Assembly: GCF_002356295.1 (NCBI RefSeq)
Contig: NZ_AP018042.1
Span: forward strand, 3,566,361 to 3,630,360
From: Labilibaculum antarcticum
Lineage (GTDB): Bacteria > Bacteroidota > Bacteroidia > Bacteroidales > Marinifilaceae
Direction: 5' to 3'
Length of the DNA stretch: 64,000 nucleotides
Shown here: in pieces, positions 52,268 to 61,970 of the stretch
Layout of the letters: every line of letters begins with the position of its first letter
Numbering within the stretch: the stretch's first letter is position 1
Made by a program: the position numbers and the translations under genes
The notes under the pieces: generated by a model
Told to the model about the DNA's origin: nothing
The model's database searches: none
Seen by the model: only the letters and a program-made list of their open reading frames with translations

Positions 52268-53896
52268 ATGACACTTAAGATGCAGTTTAGTTCTATGTGT
52301 GTAGTCGTGTGGATCTTTCTGTTTGTGAATTTTACTGGAATTGAACCTTTACAATCACAGGTTTTGGTAAATCAAGTGAAGGATGATGACTCGTCAGAGG
52401 AAATTGCTGTGGACTCTTCTGTTTTCATTTTAAATAAAGCATACGAAATTGGGATTAATAAGAAAGATACAGTAAGCGTTATTCAATCCTTGTTATCGCT
52501 AAGTGAAATTAAGAGGGAGCTATTGGATTTTAGTGATGCATTTGATCATTCAGGGGAGGCTTTATTTTTATCAGAAGAATTTGGAGATACAATTCTGTTG
52601 GCAAAAGCCTATGATGATTTTGGAATGTTGAATTATACTTTCAATCAAGAGGAAGAGACCAAAAAATACATCGAAAAATCGCTTGCTTTAAACCGGATTT
52701 CGTATCGTGAAAAGAAGATATCATCTTCTGAAATGATTATTTCTTTTTACCACAAAATGCTCTTGGATTTAAAATATAAAGAGCTAAAAAGTGCCAGAAG
52801 TTATTTGGATAGTTGTTATATGATTTCTGATATTATAAATCAAACTGCACTTGAGAGAGCCTATCTTGATTCGAAGAAGGCCGTGTTTTTATATCAAAAT
52901 AATCAATTTGAGGAAGCTACAGACTTAATGCTTTTAATTATAGATGTTCTGGAAAACACAAAAGAGAATACAATCGGAAATGCAAAATTCTTAAGTAGTA
53001 TCTATTCAAAAGTTAGCGAGCAATACAGAAAGGTAAATAAGGATGAATTGGCTTTACTTTACCTGAATAAAGCGACCGAAATATTAAAATTGGATAATAA
53101 AAATACCATTCAAAAAGCTTATTTGCTGGAAAGGCTTGCATGGTTACAGGCAAGGAAAGGTGACTACGAAAAAGCATATAAGAACATCAGAAAATCTAAG
53201 AATATTAATGAGACTTACTTTAGTACGAAACGGAAAAGGAATAGTGGTTTCCTAAAAGTAAAGAATCGCTACGATGAGGAATTAATGCGTAAGGATAAGG
53301 AACTTAATCGTGTTAATCTGGAATTGGCCGAAAAAGAGCAGGCTATTTTAAGCTTTAGAATCTTTATTGTTTTCTTCTTTGGTATTTTAGTTTTTGTTGG
53401 ACTAATCATTCGTAACAGAAAACAGCGAAAAAAATATCAATTGGAAAAGGAGGCCAGTAATAAAAAACAACAGAAATCGAAAGGATTATTGGAAGTAAAG
53501 AACAAAGAACTAACGGCTACTACCTTAAAATTGATTGAAAAGGAAGAAATTATTAAAACGTTAGTGGATCAGTTAAATGTAACGCAGGAAGGCAAAATGA
53601 CTGATGCAATGATGAATTCCATAAATAAGAGTTCCACTAGTTTGTGGGAGGATTTTAATAATCGATTCATGTCGGTAAATGAAGATTTTTATGACCGTTT
53701 ACGAACAGAAGTCCCTGATCTTAGTCCTACAGATTTGAAGATTTGTGCTTTAATCAAGTTAAATTTCTCAGGGAAAGAGATGGCTCATTTGCTGGGGATA
53801 TCTGTTAATAGTGTGCATATGGCAAGACATCGCTTACGAAAAAAAATGGATTTGGAACGAAACATAAACTTGAGTAATTTCATTTCCTCAATTTAA
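52268..53896 (+). CDS. TPR-HTH (LuxR-type) transmembrane transcriptional regulator
   Basis: A 542-residue regulator common in Bacteroidota: a signal-like N-terminus, six to seven TPR-like helical repeats (~60-330) predicted periplasmic, one transmembrane segment (~368-387, FRIFIVFFFGILVFVGLI), a coiled coil, and a C-terminal LuxR-type helix-turn-helix (LSPTDLKICALIKLNFSGKEMAHLLGI...). It would sense an envelope or glycan signal and contact DNA from the membrane. It sits inside the sulfatase/GH29 arm, divergent from a sulfatase gene. A TACATTTG box at 52222-52229 may be its promoter. Control of the locus is inferred. An ATG at 52280 is an alternative start. Confidence 0.85.
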   Translation: MTLKMQFSSMCVVVWIFLFVNFTGIEPLQSQVLVNQVKDDDSSEEIAVDSSVFILNKAYEIGINKKDTVSVIQSLLSLSEIKRELLDFSDAFDHSGEALFLSEEFGDTILLAKAYDDFGMLNYTFNQEEETKKYIEKSLALNRISYREKKISSSEMIISFYHKMLLDLKYKELKSARSYLDSCYMISDIINQTALERAYLDSKKAVFLYQNNQFEEATDLMLLIIDVLENTKENTIGNAKFLSSIYSKVSEQYRKVNKDELALLYLNKATEILKLDNKNTIQKAYLLERLAWLQARKGDYEKAYKNIRKSKNINETYFSTKRKRNSGFLKVKNRYDEELMRKDKELNRVNLELAEKEQAILSFRIFIVFFFGILVFVGLIIRNRKQRKKYQLEKEASNKKQQKSKGLLEVKNKELTATTLKLIEKEEIIKTLVDQLNVTQEGKMTDAMMNSINKSSTSLWEDFNNRFMSVNEDFYDRLRTEVPDLSPTDLKICALIKLNFSGKEMAHLLGISVNSVHMARHRLRKKMDLERNINLSNFISSI

Positions 53897-53905
53897 GTGA
53901 GACAG

Positions 53906-53942
53906 TAAAAGGGCGACACTTCAAAATTGTGTCGCCCTTTTA
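53906..53942. terminator. Bidirectional terminator between regulator and GH29
   Basis: AAAAGGGCGACAC and GTGTCGCCCTTTT form a thirteen-pair stem with an eight- to nine-base loop, with A and T runs on both sides. It lies between convergent genes and probably serves both. Confidence 0.88.
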
Positions 53943-53963
53943 TAATGCCTGATATTCTATTAT

Positions 53964-55523
53964 TTATTCTACATGTGCTTCGGTATCACCACCAATAGAA
54001 TTTTCGGTATAACCTTCTAAAGTTATCTTATAAGAAGATGCATAGTCCGATGGGAAAACTTTAGGAGCCTTAATAACAAGACCTCTTTCGTTTCTTTCCC
54101 ATTCAATTTTCTCGTCGCTTCCTAATAATTCAATTTTCTCTATTTTCGAGTTTAAAACACCAATTTGAGTGCTTAAGGTCTTTATAACTGTTTCTCCTAC
54201 AGGTTTGTCCATTACAATCGCGTAAAATTCTTTATCCGATTTTTTAGTGAAACGAATATCCGTATTTGTGTAAACAATTTCAATCTTTTCAACTTTATGT
54301 CCTCCTTCAGGTAAACGGGTAGGTCCTTCACCAAAAACAGTCCAAACTCGTGTTCCGTAAATAGCATCACCATTTATTTTTAACCATTTACCCATGTCGG
54401 TTAGCAAATCAACCATAACCTGAGGAATCGTACCATCTGGATTTGGAGGAACATTTAGCAACATACAACCATTTTTCGATACAATATCAACTAAGATGTC
54501 AATCAGTTCATTAGGTGTTTTAAATATTGCACCCGGACGGTAAAACCAAGCTCCTGGAGAAGTGTCGGTTAACCACATCTGATCTACAGGTTGATTTGGT
54601 CTGCCTCGTTCATAATCTTTAATGGCAGTGCTGGCTGGGAATGTACTTTCTTTGTAACAAACAGCAACATCTTTGTTCCATTCCAATCCTTTGTTGTGAT
54701 AGTAGGCTAAGAATTCCTGACGACAATCCTCAGTCATGTTCTCCAACCACCAATCAAACCAAATTAAATCAGGCTGATATACATCAATGTATTCTTTTAG
54801 TTTAGCCCACCATTCTTTGTAGAAACGATCGTCAGGTGTATCAGAATCTAATTCGTGAGGATTTGTGTATAAATCGTAATCATCAGGACTTATACCACCA
54901 TATTTATGAGCAGGGGCGAAATATTTCCAGGTAAAGGCATGGTGAAATGAAGCCATAAACTTCATGCCATGTGCTTCAATTTCTTTTTTCAATTCTGCTG
55001 AAGGATCAATTCCACCGTAATTCATTGAGTTCCAACGGGTCGATTTAGCATCCCACATTGCAAAGTTATCGTGGTGCATGGCTACCGGTCCGGCGAATTT
55101 AGCTCCTGAAAGAGCAAACAAATCAGCCCACTTTTTGGCGTCAAAACCTGATGGGTTGAACTTCTCAATTAGTTGTTTGTATCCAAACTCTGCCGGATCT
55201 CCGAAATGCTCGGAATGATGAATGAAATTGCTAGATGGTTTACCCGATGCGGTAGGTACCTTAACACCATCTTCATACATTTTCATTCCGTGCCAGCCTG
55301 CATAGAATTTTTTAGGATCGGTTCCTTCAAAAGCATTCGATACAGGTCCCCAATGGGCATAAATACCGAATTTAGCATCCTGAAACCATTCTGGTACTTG
55401 ATCTATCTTTTCCAATGACTCCCAATTTTTTTCAAATTTTTTGGGCTTCTGCGCTTTCGCGGATCCTACTGTGTTCATTGCAATTAGAATGAACGCAATT
55501 ATTCGGAAGTGATTAATTTTCAT
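53964..55523 (-). CDS. GH29-family alpha-fucosidase-like enzyme
   Basis: A 519-residue secreted GH29 protein (signal peptide 1-25). GH29 features are WFQDAKFGIYAHWG near residue 46, AMHHDNFAMWDAKSTRWNSM (fucose-binding His pair ~150-151), and the nucleophile Asp in IWFDWW near residue 257. Most GH29 enzymes read WFDG there, so the Trp after Asp is unusual. A C-terminal beta-sandwich follows (from ~395). Fucose is not a main component of carrageenan, so the substrate may be a minor sugar, a fucoidan contaminant or a related alpha-linked galactose derivative; unresolved. Confidence 0.85.
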   Translation of the reverse strand: MKINHFRIIAFILIAMNTVGSAKAQKPKKFEKNWESLEKIDQVPEWFQDAKFGIYAHWGPVSNAFEGTDPKKFYAGWHGMKMYEDGVKVPTASGKPSSNFIHHSEHFGDPAEFGYKQLIEKFNPSGFDAKKWADLFALSGAKFAGPVAMHHDNFAMWDAKSTRWNSMNYGGIDPSAELKKEIEAHGMKFMASFHHAFTWKYFAPAHKYGGISPDDYDLYTNPHELDSDTPDDRFYKEWWAKLKEYIDVYQPDLIWFDWWLENMTEDCRQEFLAYYHNKGLEWNKDVAVCYKESTFPASTAIKDYERGRPNQPVDQMWLTDTSPGAWFYRPGAIFKTPNELIDILVDIVSKNGCMLLNVPPNPDGTIPQVMVDLLTDMGKWLKINGDAIYGTRVWTVFGEGPTRLPEGGHKVEKIEIVYTNTDIRFTKKSDKEFYAIVMDKPVGETVIKTLSTQIGVLNSKIEKIELLGSDEKIEWERNERGLVIKAPKVFPSDYASSYKITLEGYTENSIGGDTEAHVE

Positions 55524-55691
55524 GATTTTAAATTTGCTTCAAGACAACTTAAAGTGCATATATCAAATGATTTACAATCATGTTTTTTGTGTGATATTTG
55601 TTCTTTCTGTCATGATGGTTTTATATAATTATTTATTTTTCTTCCTTGTAAACCAGTTTCCTTAGTTTTTGGTAAAATCCTTCGTCAGACA

Positions 55692-57347
55692 TTATCTGAT
55701 AATTACGGCTCCTTCCAGAACAACTGATTTTTGTTCTTTTTGATTGATTGTAATTCTTAATTGAGCGGTTTTCCCACTTTCTGTGAATTTATTGGCATAT
55801 AATGTCAGTATTTGTTTTTCAAAAGGTTTTAAATTTGGAGCATTCGCTTGAGCTAGTTCTATCCATTTCCCATTCTTTTGGGTTTCAATTTTCACATCTG
55901 ATAAAGAGGATGAAACTTGACCGAAATTTTGAATTTCTAGTTCAATTTTCAATTCGCGACCATTTAAAGAAAGGATAGGAAATCTGCACGAAAGTGCTTG
56001 TTCATTGTAATTGATCCAAGGCAGACGGGCATAAGCAAATAGTAACTTTCCTTTTCTTGTTTTCCCTAATAGTTTTGCCGCAAAATTGTTCTCGTTCAAA
56101 GCATTTTCTGTCGCATCGAATGTGATTATTAAATCATCACCCGATTTCTCTTTTTTCATTACTTTGCAACCACCACCGTAGTTTACTTTTTCGGAGGCTC
56201 CAAAACGCAGCGATTTAATATTGATATCCTTATGAGGATTAAAACCTTCTTCGGCTTCTATTTTGATTCGTATGGTTTTAGTCGAAGAGTCTATTTTTTC
56301 TTGATCAAGAATGGTAATTAAACGACCAACAGTTAAAGGAATACCAATATTTTTTGAGCTGTGATGATCACTTCCCATATCTTGTTTTTTAATGGTATCA
56401 GCAACAGCAAAATTAGCTTGAATGGCTCGCCCGTATTTATCTTGTAATACCTTTATGCGCTCGAATTTGTACCAATCAACCTTGGTCCCATCCTCATATT
56501 CTGTAATTCCAGGCATATAAGCTTCTCCGGGTTCAACTTTCCAGCTGATTCCATCTTTTGAACGTAAATAGTAGGCTATTCGTCCCAACCAATCGTTCAC
56601 GATCATGTGATATTGAATGTTGGTGCGCCAAACTATAGGATCTTCATATCTGCCATCGTATGGAGGATAAACACTTTTTTCGCTTACCTCATAGAAAGGA
56701 GGGAGACCACTTTCGCTGAACCAAATACCACCACCTCTGCAAACCATTAAGTAGGAGCCATCTTCGCGTTGTGCAAAAGTAAAGTTGGCCATGTGATCGA
56801 AAACGGGTCTGTTTCGTTGATCGAATTCGAATTTGTTGTATTCCCAGGGGCCATTTAGCGTATTCGATAAATAGTAGCCATTATTCACGTAAAGCACATA
56901 TCGACCATCTTTTATCTGATAAATTTCAGGATTGTGTCCCTTGCCTATGGTTTCTTTGTATTTGAATGGACCTAATGAATTATCAGCAATAGCATGAACA
57001 ACTTCAGAACGAGGCCATTCCATGTGTCCTTTGGGTGAATCTTCCCGCCAACGGCAAACATACAGATGATAGTTTCCTTCTTCATCTTGTTTAATATTTC
57101 CGCCCCAGTAGGACCATTCATCATCTTCAATTCCATTATCCGTATAACGAGGCTTTACGCCTTTAGCGCCCCAAGTATCTGAACTTAGTTTCCCAATTGT
57201 TGGAATGGGTAAAAACCGATCGATAAATAGGCTACCCTCAACCAGTCCGTTCCATTCTTTAGGGCGTTCTCGCTCAATATCTTGTGCATTGGAGATATTT
57301 GCCGTAAATATCGCTAGTATCGTTAGTAGTAATAAATGATTTTTCAT
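55692..57347 (-). CDS. Beta-propeller glycosidase-like protein (paralogue of 15672 C-terminal part)
   Basis: A 551-residue secreted protein (signal peptide ~1-21). The GH43-like propeller (~35-340) has WSYWGGNI, GHNPEI and YEDPIVW in the same order as the 15672 protein, and the following module (~340-440) shares KLLGKTRKGKL with it. The last ~110 residues form an extra beta-sandwich (CARDB-like) not present in the relative. N-terminal FnIII and binding modules are absent. The sulfatase gene upstream on the same strand ends 14 bases before its start, so they are co-transcribed. Catalysis is inferred from the propeller motifs only. Confidence 0.65.
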   Translation of the reverse strand: MKNHLLLLTILAIFTANISNAQDIERERPKEWNGLVEGSLFIDRFLPIPTIGKLSSDTWGAKGVKPRYTDNGIEDDEWSYWGGNIKQDEEGNYHLYVCRWREDSPKGHMEWPRSEVVHAIADNSLGPFKYKETIGKGHNPEIYQIKDGRYVLYVNNGYYLSNTLNGPWEYNKFEFDQRNRPVFDHMANFTFAQREDGSYLMVCRGGGIWFSESGLPPFYEVSEKSVYPPYDGRYEDPIVWRTNIQYHMIVNDWLGRIAYYLRSKDGISWKVEPGEAYMPGITEYEDGTKVDWYKFERIKVLQDKYGRAIQANFAVADTIKKQDMGSDHHSSKNIGIPLTVGRLITILDQEKIDSSTKTIRIKIEAEEGFNPHKDINIKSLRFGASEKVNYGGGCKVMKKEKSGDDLIITFDATENALNENNFAAKLLGKTRKGKLLFAYARLPWINYNEQALSCRFPILSLNGRELKIELEIQNFGQVSSSLSDVKIETQKNGKWIELAQANAPNLKPFEKQILTLYANKFTESGKTAQLRITINQKEQKSVVLEGAVIIR

Positions 57348-57361
57348 GAGGCTGTTTCTAG

Positions 57362-58954
57362 TTAATTATCCCAATTTTCTTCAATTATTTTTTCGATTTT
57401 AGGATAGTTTTTATCTGTTTCGTTCAAGGCTTTACGCTTATCAAGTAATTGTTTCTTAAGCTGCTTAATAATCTCCTTGTAATTTGGATCTTTATACCTG
57501 TTGTGAAGTTCATTTGGATCATTTTTAAGATCGTAAAGTTCCCATGAATGAGGTGTTTCCCGATCTATACCTTCGTATTGTGTAGCCCAGTAATGTCCTT
57601 TAAATTCTTCTTTGGGCATATAGTGAGCTCCGTAAAAAAACATCAGTTTATATTGCTTGGTTCTGATTCCGAAATGAGCTGGAACATAGTGATGAATGAT
57701 GTGCATCCAGTAACGGTAGTAGGTTGCTTCTCGCCAATCTTGTTCTGGTTTTCCTTCCAATGTATTGATGAAACTGTGTCCTTGCATGTAATCAGGAGTA
57801 GTTCCCCCTGCAAGTTCAATCATCGTTGGAGCGTAATCGGTATTGTTGATTAATAAATCAGATACCTGTTCTTTTTCAATTAGTTCCGGATAATGTACTA
57901 TAAAAGGCATGCGCATTGCTTCTTCGTACATCCAGCGCTTATCAATTAAATCATGTGCGCCAAGCATCATTCCTTGGTCACCCGTATAAATGATAATGGT
58001 GTTTTCCCACAAACCTTCCTTTTTCAGATAGTCGAATAAACGACCCAGGTTATCGTCAACACCTTTCACGCATCGTAAATAATCTTTCAGATATTTCTGA
58101 TAGGCAAGATGTGTTCCTAATTTAGCATCAATGCTATCTCCGAAAAAACGATTGGTATAATTTGTTGATTTTTTATGATGTACATTATGTCTTGGTGATA
58201 CGGATGTTCCAATGTAATGGATGAGGCTATCATTTTTGCCTCGTGTTCCTTCCGAACCCCAAAATGGTTGATTGTACAAACTTGCAGGTTCTGGTATCTC
58301 AACATCTTTCAAATAATCATCGTAACGGGGAGCATTCTCAAACATATCGTGAGGAGCCTTGTAATGATGCATTAAAAAGAAAGGTTTTGACTGATCTCTG
58401 TTTTTCAGGTAATTAATTGTTAGATCGGTAATTACATCAGAAGAATGGCCTTTGGATTTCACCAAATTATTTGGCCATACCCCTTTGCCTTTTTCTAGAA
58501 AAGAAGGATTGAAATATTTTCCTTGTCCGGGAAGAACTTTGTAATAATCGAAATTTACAGGTTCGTTATGCAAATGCCACTTACCAATCATGGCTGTTGT
58601 GTACCCTAATTTCTTTAATTCTATTGGCAGGTATTGTTTATCGGTATCCAGAGGGTTATCCAAGTCTAGTACACCATTGGTTTGAGAATATTGTCCAGAG
58701 ATTATGCATGCCCGGCTAGGAGTACAAATTGAGTTGGTACAAAACGCATTGTCAAATCGAATACCATCCGATGCCAGTTTATCGATGTTTGGTGTTGGGT
58801 TTAAGCTGCTCAATAAACCACCATAAGCGCCAATTGCTTGCGCCGCATGATCATCAGACATGATGAACAGAATGTTAGGTTGTTTCTTTTTACCAAATGC
58901 AATGCTGCACAGGATTAAAAGACAGATACTAATAAGATGTTTTTTCTTTATCAT
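57362..58954 (-). CDS. S1-type sulfatase
   Basis: A sulfatase of about 530 residues. The ATG at 58954 (MIKKKHLI) is preferred over a TTG two codons upstream. It has a signal peptide to about residue 21, metal motif IMSDDHAAQA, maturation motif CTPSR (Cys ~77), GKWHLHNEP and a TGDQGMMLGAH metal segment. The many aromatic His/Tyr motifs (YYRYWMHIIHHYVPAHFG) near the C-terminus are typical of the glycosaminoglycan- and galactan-active sulfatases often seen in Bacteroidota loci. It is upstream of the propeller gene in one transcript. Subfamily is not assignable by eye. Confidence 0.92.
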   Translation of the reverse strand: MIKKKHLISICLLILCSIAFGKKKQPNILFIMSDDHAAQAIGAYGGLLSSLNPTPNIDKLASDGIRFDNAFCTNSICTPSRACIISGQYSQTNGVLDLDNPLDTDKQYLPIELKKLGYTTAMIGKWHLHNEPVNFDYYKVLPGQGKYFNPSFLEKGKGVWPNNLVKSKGHSSDVITDLTINYLKNRDQSKPFFLMHHYKAPHDMFENAPRYDDYLKDVEIPEPASLYNQPFWGSEGTRGKNDSLIHYIGTSVSPRHNVHHKKSTNYTNRFFGDSIDAKLGTHLAYQKYLKDYLRCVKGVDDNLGRLFDYLKKEGLWENTIIIYTGDQGMMLGAHDLIDKRWMYEEAMRMPFIVHYPELIEKEQVSDLLINNTDYAPTMIELAGGTTPDYMQGHSFINTLEGKPEQDWREATYYRYWMHIIHHYVPAHFGIRTKQYKLMFFYGAHYMPKEEFKGHYWATQYEGIDRETPHSWELYDLKNDPNELHNRYKDPNYKEIIKQLKKQLLDKRKALNETDKNYPKIEKIIEENWDN

Positions 58955-59060
58955 GATCAATGATTTTGCTTATTCTGTAATCTTTGTGACTAATTGTAAT
59001 GCTATATTTAAATCAGTAAATGCAAGGTCGGTTCTGCAACCAATATGGCATTTATTGAGT

Positions 59061-61532
59061 TTATTTTGTTGTGATACTGATTTGTGAACTTTTCAGTTTT
59101 TTAGATTTAGCTGTTAATGTGATTTCACCAGTATTTTTTGAGGATCTCAAAATCGCTAAACACATTCCGCTAAAAGCTTTTCGATGATTTGCCTGAAAAG
59201 ACTCCAAACTTATTTGGTTTCCATTATCAACAGCGATCAGTTCACCTGCACCTTTAACCGAGAAGTTCACCAAGTTATCTGCCATGGGGCAAATGTTTCC
59301 ATCCTTATCTTCGATACGCACAGTAACGTAAGCTAAATCGGTTCCATCAGCATCAATCTCACTACGATCAATCGATAGGTTTATTTTTGCAGGCTCTCCA
59401 GCGGTCGATATTTGCTCTGTCAAGATCTCTTTTCCATCTTTATAACCGACCACTTTAATGGTTCCAGCCTCGTAAGGAACATTCCAAGATAAGCGATATT
59501 TCGATTGAAAAGTTTCTCCTTCGTAACGAATGAATTTAACGATTAGTTCAGTTAAATCTTTTCCTTTAACTTTTCGCCCCATTGACTTGCCATTCACAAA
59601 AAGTTCAGCTTCGTCGCAGTTGGTATAACAATACACAGGAATTGTATCTCCTTCCATTCCTTCCCAATTCCAATGAGGAAGTAGGTGAATCATAGGTTTT
59701 GTTGTCCAGTGACTCTGATAAAGGAAAAAACGATCTTTAGGAAATCCACACAAATCAACAGCTCCAAAATAAGAACTATGCGATGGCCAGTCTCCATTCC
59801 AATAACCATTGGTTGAGTTGTCTTTCCCTCCGTAAGGAGTTGGTTCTCCCAGATAATCGAAACCAGTCCAGATGAATTCGCCCATGATGTAAGGATTTTG
59901 TTCCTGAAAATGAAACTCAACATCAGGAGGATATGCCCATGGTGGACCGATTAAATCGTAACTGCTAACATGAATTGATTCATGAGTTTTGTATTTCTCG
60001 ATTGGTAAATGATATACACCACGACTACTTGTACAGCTTGAGGTCTCTGAAGCATAAATTGGTAATTCAGGATAAGTTTCACGAATCTCAGCATATTTTG
60101 TTGGTTTGTAATTGATTCCAGCAATGTCTGTTTGTTGTGCAAAATTAGATTCGTAAGGAGCTGTATAATTATTCATTCCTACTGTAGTTGGACGTGTTGG
60201 ATCAATTTCTTTGCAGTAGTCATTCAACATTTTGGCTACTTTCCAACCATTCTTTTTATCTCCTTGTTCCAGTATTTCATTACCCGTACTCCACATGATT
60301 ACGGAAGGGTGATTGCGGTCTCTTCTCACCATATCTTTGATGTCGCGCTCTGCCCATTCTTCGAAAAAAACATTGTAGCCATTTGGAACTTTTGCTTTTT
60401 TCCAAACATCAAAAGCTTCGTCCAATACGACTAATCCTAGTTCATCACACAATTCAAGAAAAACTCGAGATGGAGGATTGTGACTGGTACGAATGGCATT
60501 CACACCCATGTCCTTCATAATTTGCAACTTTCGTTGATCGGCTCTACGGTAAACAGCAGAACCTAAAGCTCCATTGTCGTGATGCAAACAAACTCCGTTG
60601 AAACGAATTTTTTTGTTGTTTAAGAAAAATCCATCTTTCGTAAAAGCAATCGAACGCAAACCAATACGTGTTTTGTAAGTATCTACCACTTTACCATTTT
60701 GAGTAATAGTAGTTAGCGCAGAATATAAATTTGGAGTTTCTGTATCCCAACGAAGCGGGTTGTTAATTTTGCAATATAACCCAGATACTTTAGACGAATT
60801 GGCTTCTATTTCAATTGGTTCTTCAACGGAAGCAACCATTTCCCCATTAGGAGCAAAATATTCATGTTTTACGGTAACACTTGCTTTCTGATCACTTTTA
60901 TTTACAACAGTTGTTTCGTTTTGAACAACTGCAATTTTTTCTGTTACAGTAGGAGTCGTAATGTAAGTTCCCCATTGTGCAACATGCACAGCTTCGTCAA
61001 TCTTTAGCCAAACAGAACGGTAAAGTCCAGCACCTGGATACCATCGTGATGATAGATCCTGAGGTTGCAGGCGAACGGCAATTACATTTTCCGAACCATC
61101 ATATTTTAATTCTTTACTGATATCAAATTCAAATCCGATATAGCCATAAGGACGATTCCCAACAAATTTGCCATTTACCCAAACATGAGCATCATACATA
61201 GCACCTTCGAATTCAAGTCGAACCACTTTTCCTTTTGCTGATTCAGGAGTTTTGAAATGTTTACGGTACCAACCAGTTCCATGAAATGGAAGTCCGCCGC
61301 AGCGAGCATTGTATTTCTCATCAAATGGACCTTCAATTGCCCAATCGTGAGGTAAATCCAATTTTCGCCAATTGGAATCATCAAAATTTGCCATCTCAGC
61401 ACCTTTGGCTTCTTCGTTAAAGAAGCTCCATGAGTCATTAAAATTTATGTCTTGAGCCTGAGCTGATTGATATCCACTCAAAATTAGAACCAAGAAAAAC
61501 AGACTCCCCAATAATTTTTTAGCTATGTTCAT
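59061..61532 (-). CDS. GH2 beta-galactosidase-like enzyme (second copy)
   Basis: An 823-residue secreted GH2 enzyme (signal peptide ~1-27) with jelly-roll (LPHDWAIEGPFDEKYNARCGG), Ig-like and TIM-barrel domains. It has acid/base Glu in STGNE (about 419) and nucleophile Glu in YASETSS (about 496). C-terminal DUF4982-like and Ig-like domains complete the standard layout. It is only distantly similar to the GH2 at 3886, so it likely has a different specificity. An ACCCCTTTTTAGAAG element lies about 70 bases upstream. It is inferred to remove terminal beta-galactose or a sulfated derivative from imported oligosaccharides. Confidence 0.9.
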   Translation of the reverse strand: MNIAKKLLGSLFFLVLILSGYQSAQAQDINFNDSWSFFNEEAKGAEMANFDDSNWRKLDLPHDWAIEGPFDEKYNARCGGLPFHGTGWYRKHFKTPESAKGKVVRLEFEGAMYDAHVWVNGKFVGNRPYGYIGFEFDISKELKYDGSENVIAVRLQPQDLSSRWYPGAGLYRSVWLKIDEAVHVAQWGTYITTPTVTEKIAVVQNETTVVNKSDQKASVTVKHEYFAPNGEMVASVEEPIEIEANSSKVSGLYCKINNPLRWDTETPNLYSALTTITQNGKVVDTYKTRIGLRSIAFTKDGFFLNNKKIRFNGVCLHHDNGALGSAVYRRADQRKLQIMKDMGVNAIRTSHNPPSRVFLELCDELGLVVLDEAFDVWKKAKVPNGYNVFFEEWAERDIKDMVRRDRNHPSVIMWSTGNEILEQGDKKNGWKVAKMLNDYCKEIDPTRPTTVGMNNYTAPYESNFAQQTDIAGINYKPTKYAEIRETYPELPIYASETSSCTSSRGVYHLPIEKYKTHESIHVSSYDLIGPPWAYPPDVEFHFQEQNPYIMGEFIWTGFDYLGEPTPYGGKDNSTNGYWNGDWPSHSSYFGAVDLCGFPKDRFFLYQSHWTTKPMIHLLPHWNWEGMEGDTIPVYCYTNCDEAELFVNGKSMGRKVKGKDLTELIVKFIRYEGETFQSKYRLSWNVPYEAGTIKVVGYKDGKEILTEQISTAGEPAKINLSIDRSEIDADGTDLAYVTVRIEDKDGNICPMADNLVNFSVKGAGELIAVDNGNQISLESFQANHRKAFSGMCLAILRSSKNTGEITLTAKSKKLKSSQISITTK

Positions 61533-61880
61533 GTGTTATATAATTTTCCTTTTTACAAATTTCAGGAAATTTGGGTGTATTTCGGGTGAGATATTTCTTC
61601 TAAAAAGGGGTGTGTTTCGTTCTTCAGAATATTGAAGTCAAGACTTTAAAGAACTCAAAATTTGAATGTTTTTAGAATTGTGTTGTTATACATGGTTAGA
61701 TAGTCATTTTTTGAGGGGGGATTTGATGTTTTGCTGGTTTAGTCTTGTTTTTTTAGTTTTTTGTTTCTGAAAATCTGGGGGAGATTTTAATTGTTTTCAG
61801 CTCTATTTTTATAGGGTATTTTAAATATCTGTTTTTTCTGATTTTTTTAAGGAGAATGAAAACTAATGTCCTTATTTTTT
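61533..61880. other. Promoter region of the second GH2 gene
   Basis: No ORF. On the minus strand an ACACCCCTTTTTAGAAG element (61613-61597) resembles the elements at 1792, 1900 and 8969. A second GGGTGT lies nearer the gene at 61573-61578. The rest is T-rich with no clear signal. Confidence 0.35.
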
Positions 61881-61885
61881 TCAAA

Positions 61886-61924
61886 GAAAAAAAAGACAAT
61901 TAACCCAATGGGTTAATTGTCTTC
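61886..61924 (-). terminator. Terminator of the 61971 sulfatase
   Basis: GACAATTAACCC-AAT-GGGTTAATTGTC is a perfect twelve-pair stem followed on the minus strand by eight T. Confidence 0.9.
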
Positions 61925-61970
61925 TCCGAAATATACTTTTTTTCTTGTGAAATTGATACGTAATAAAACG

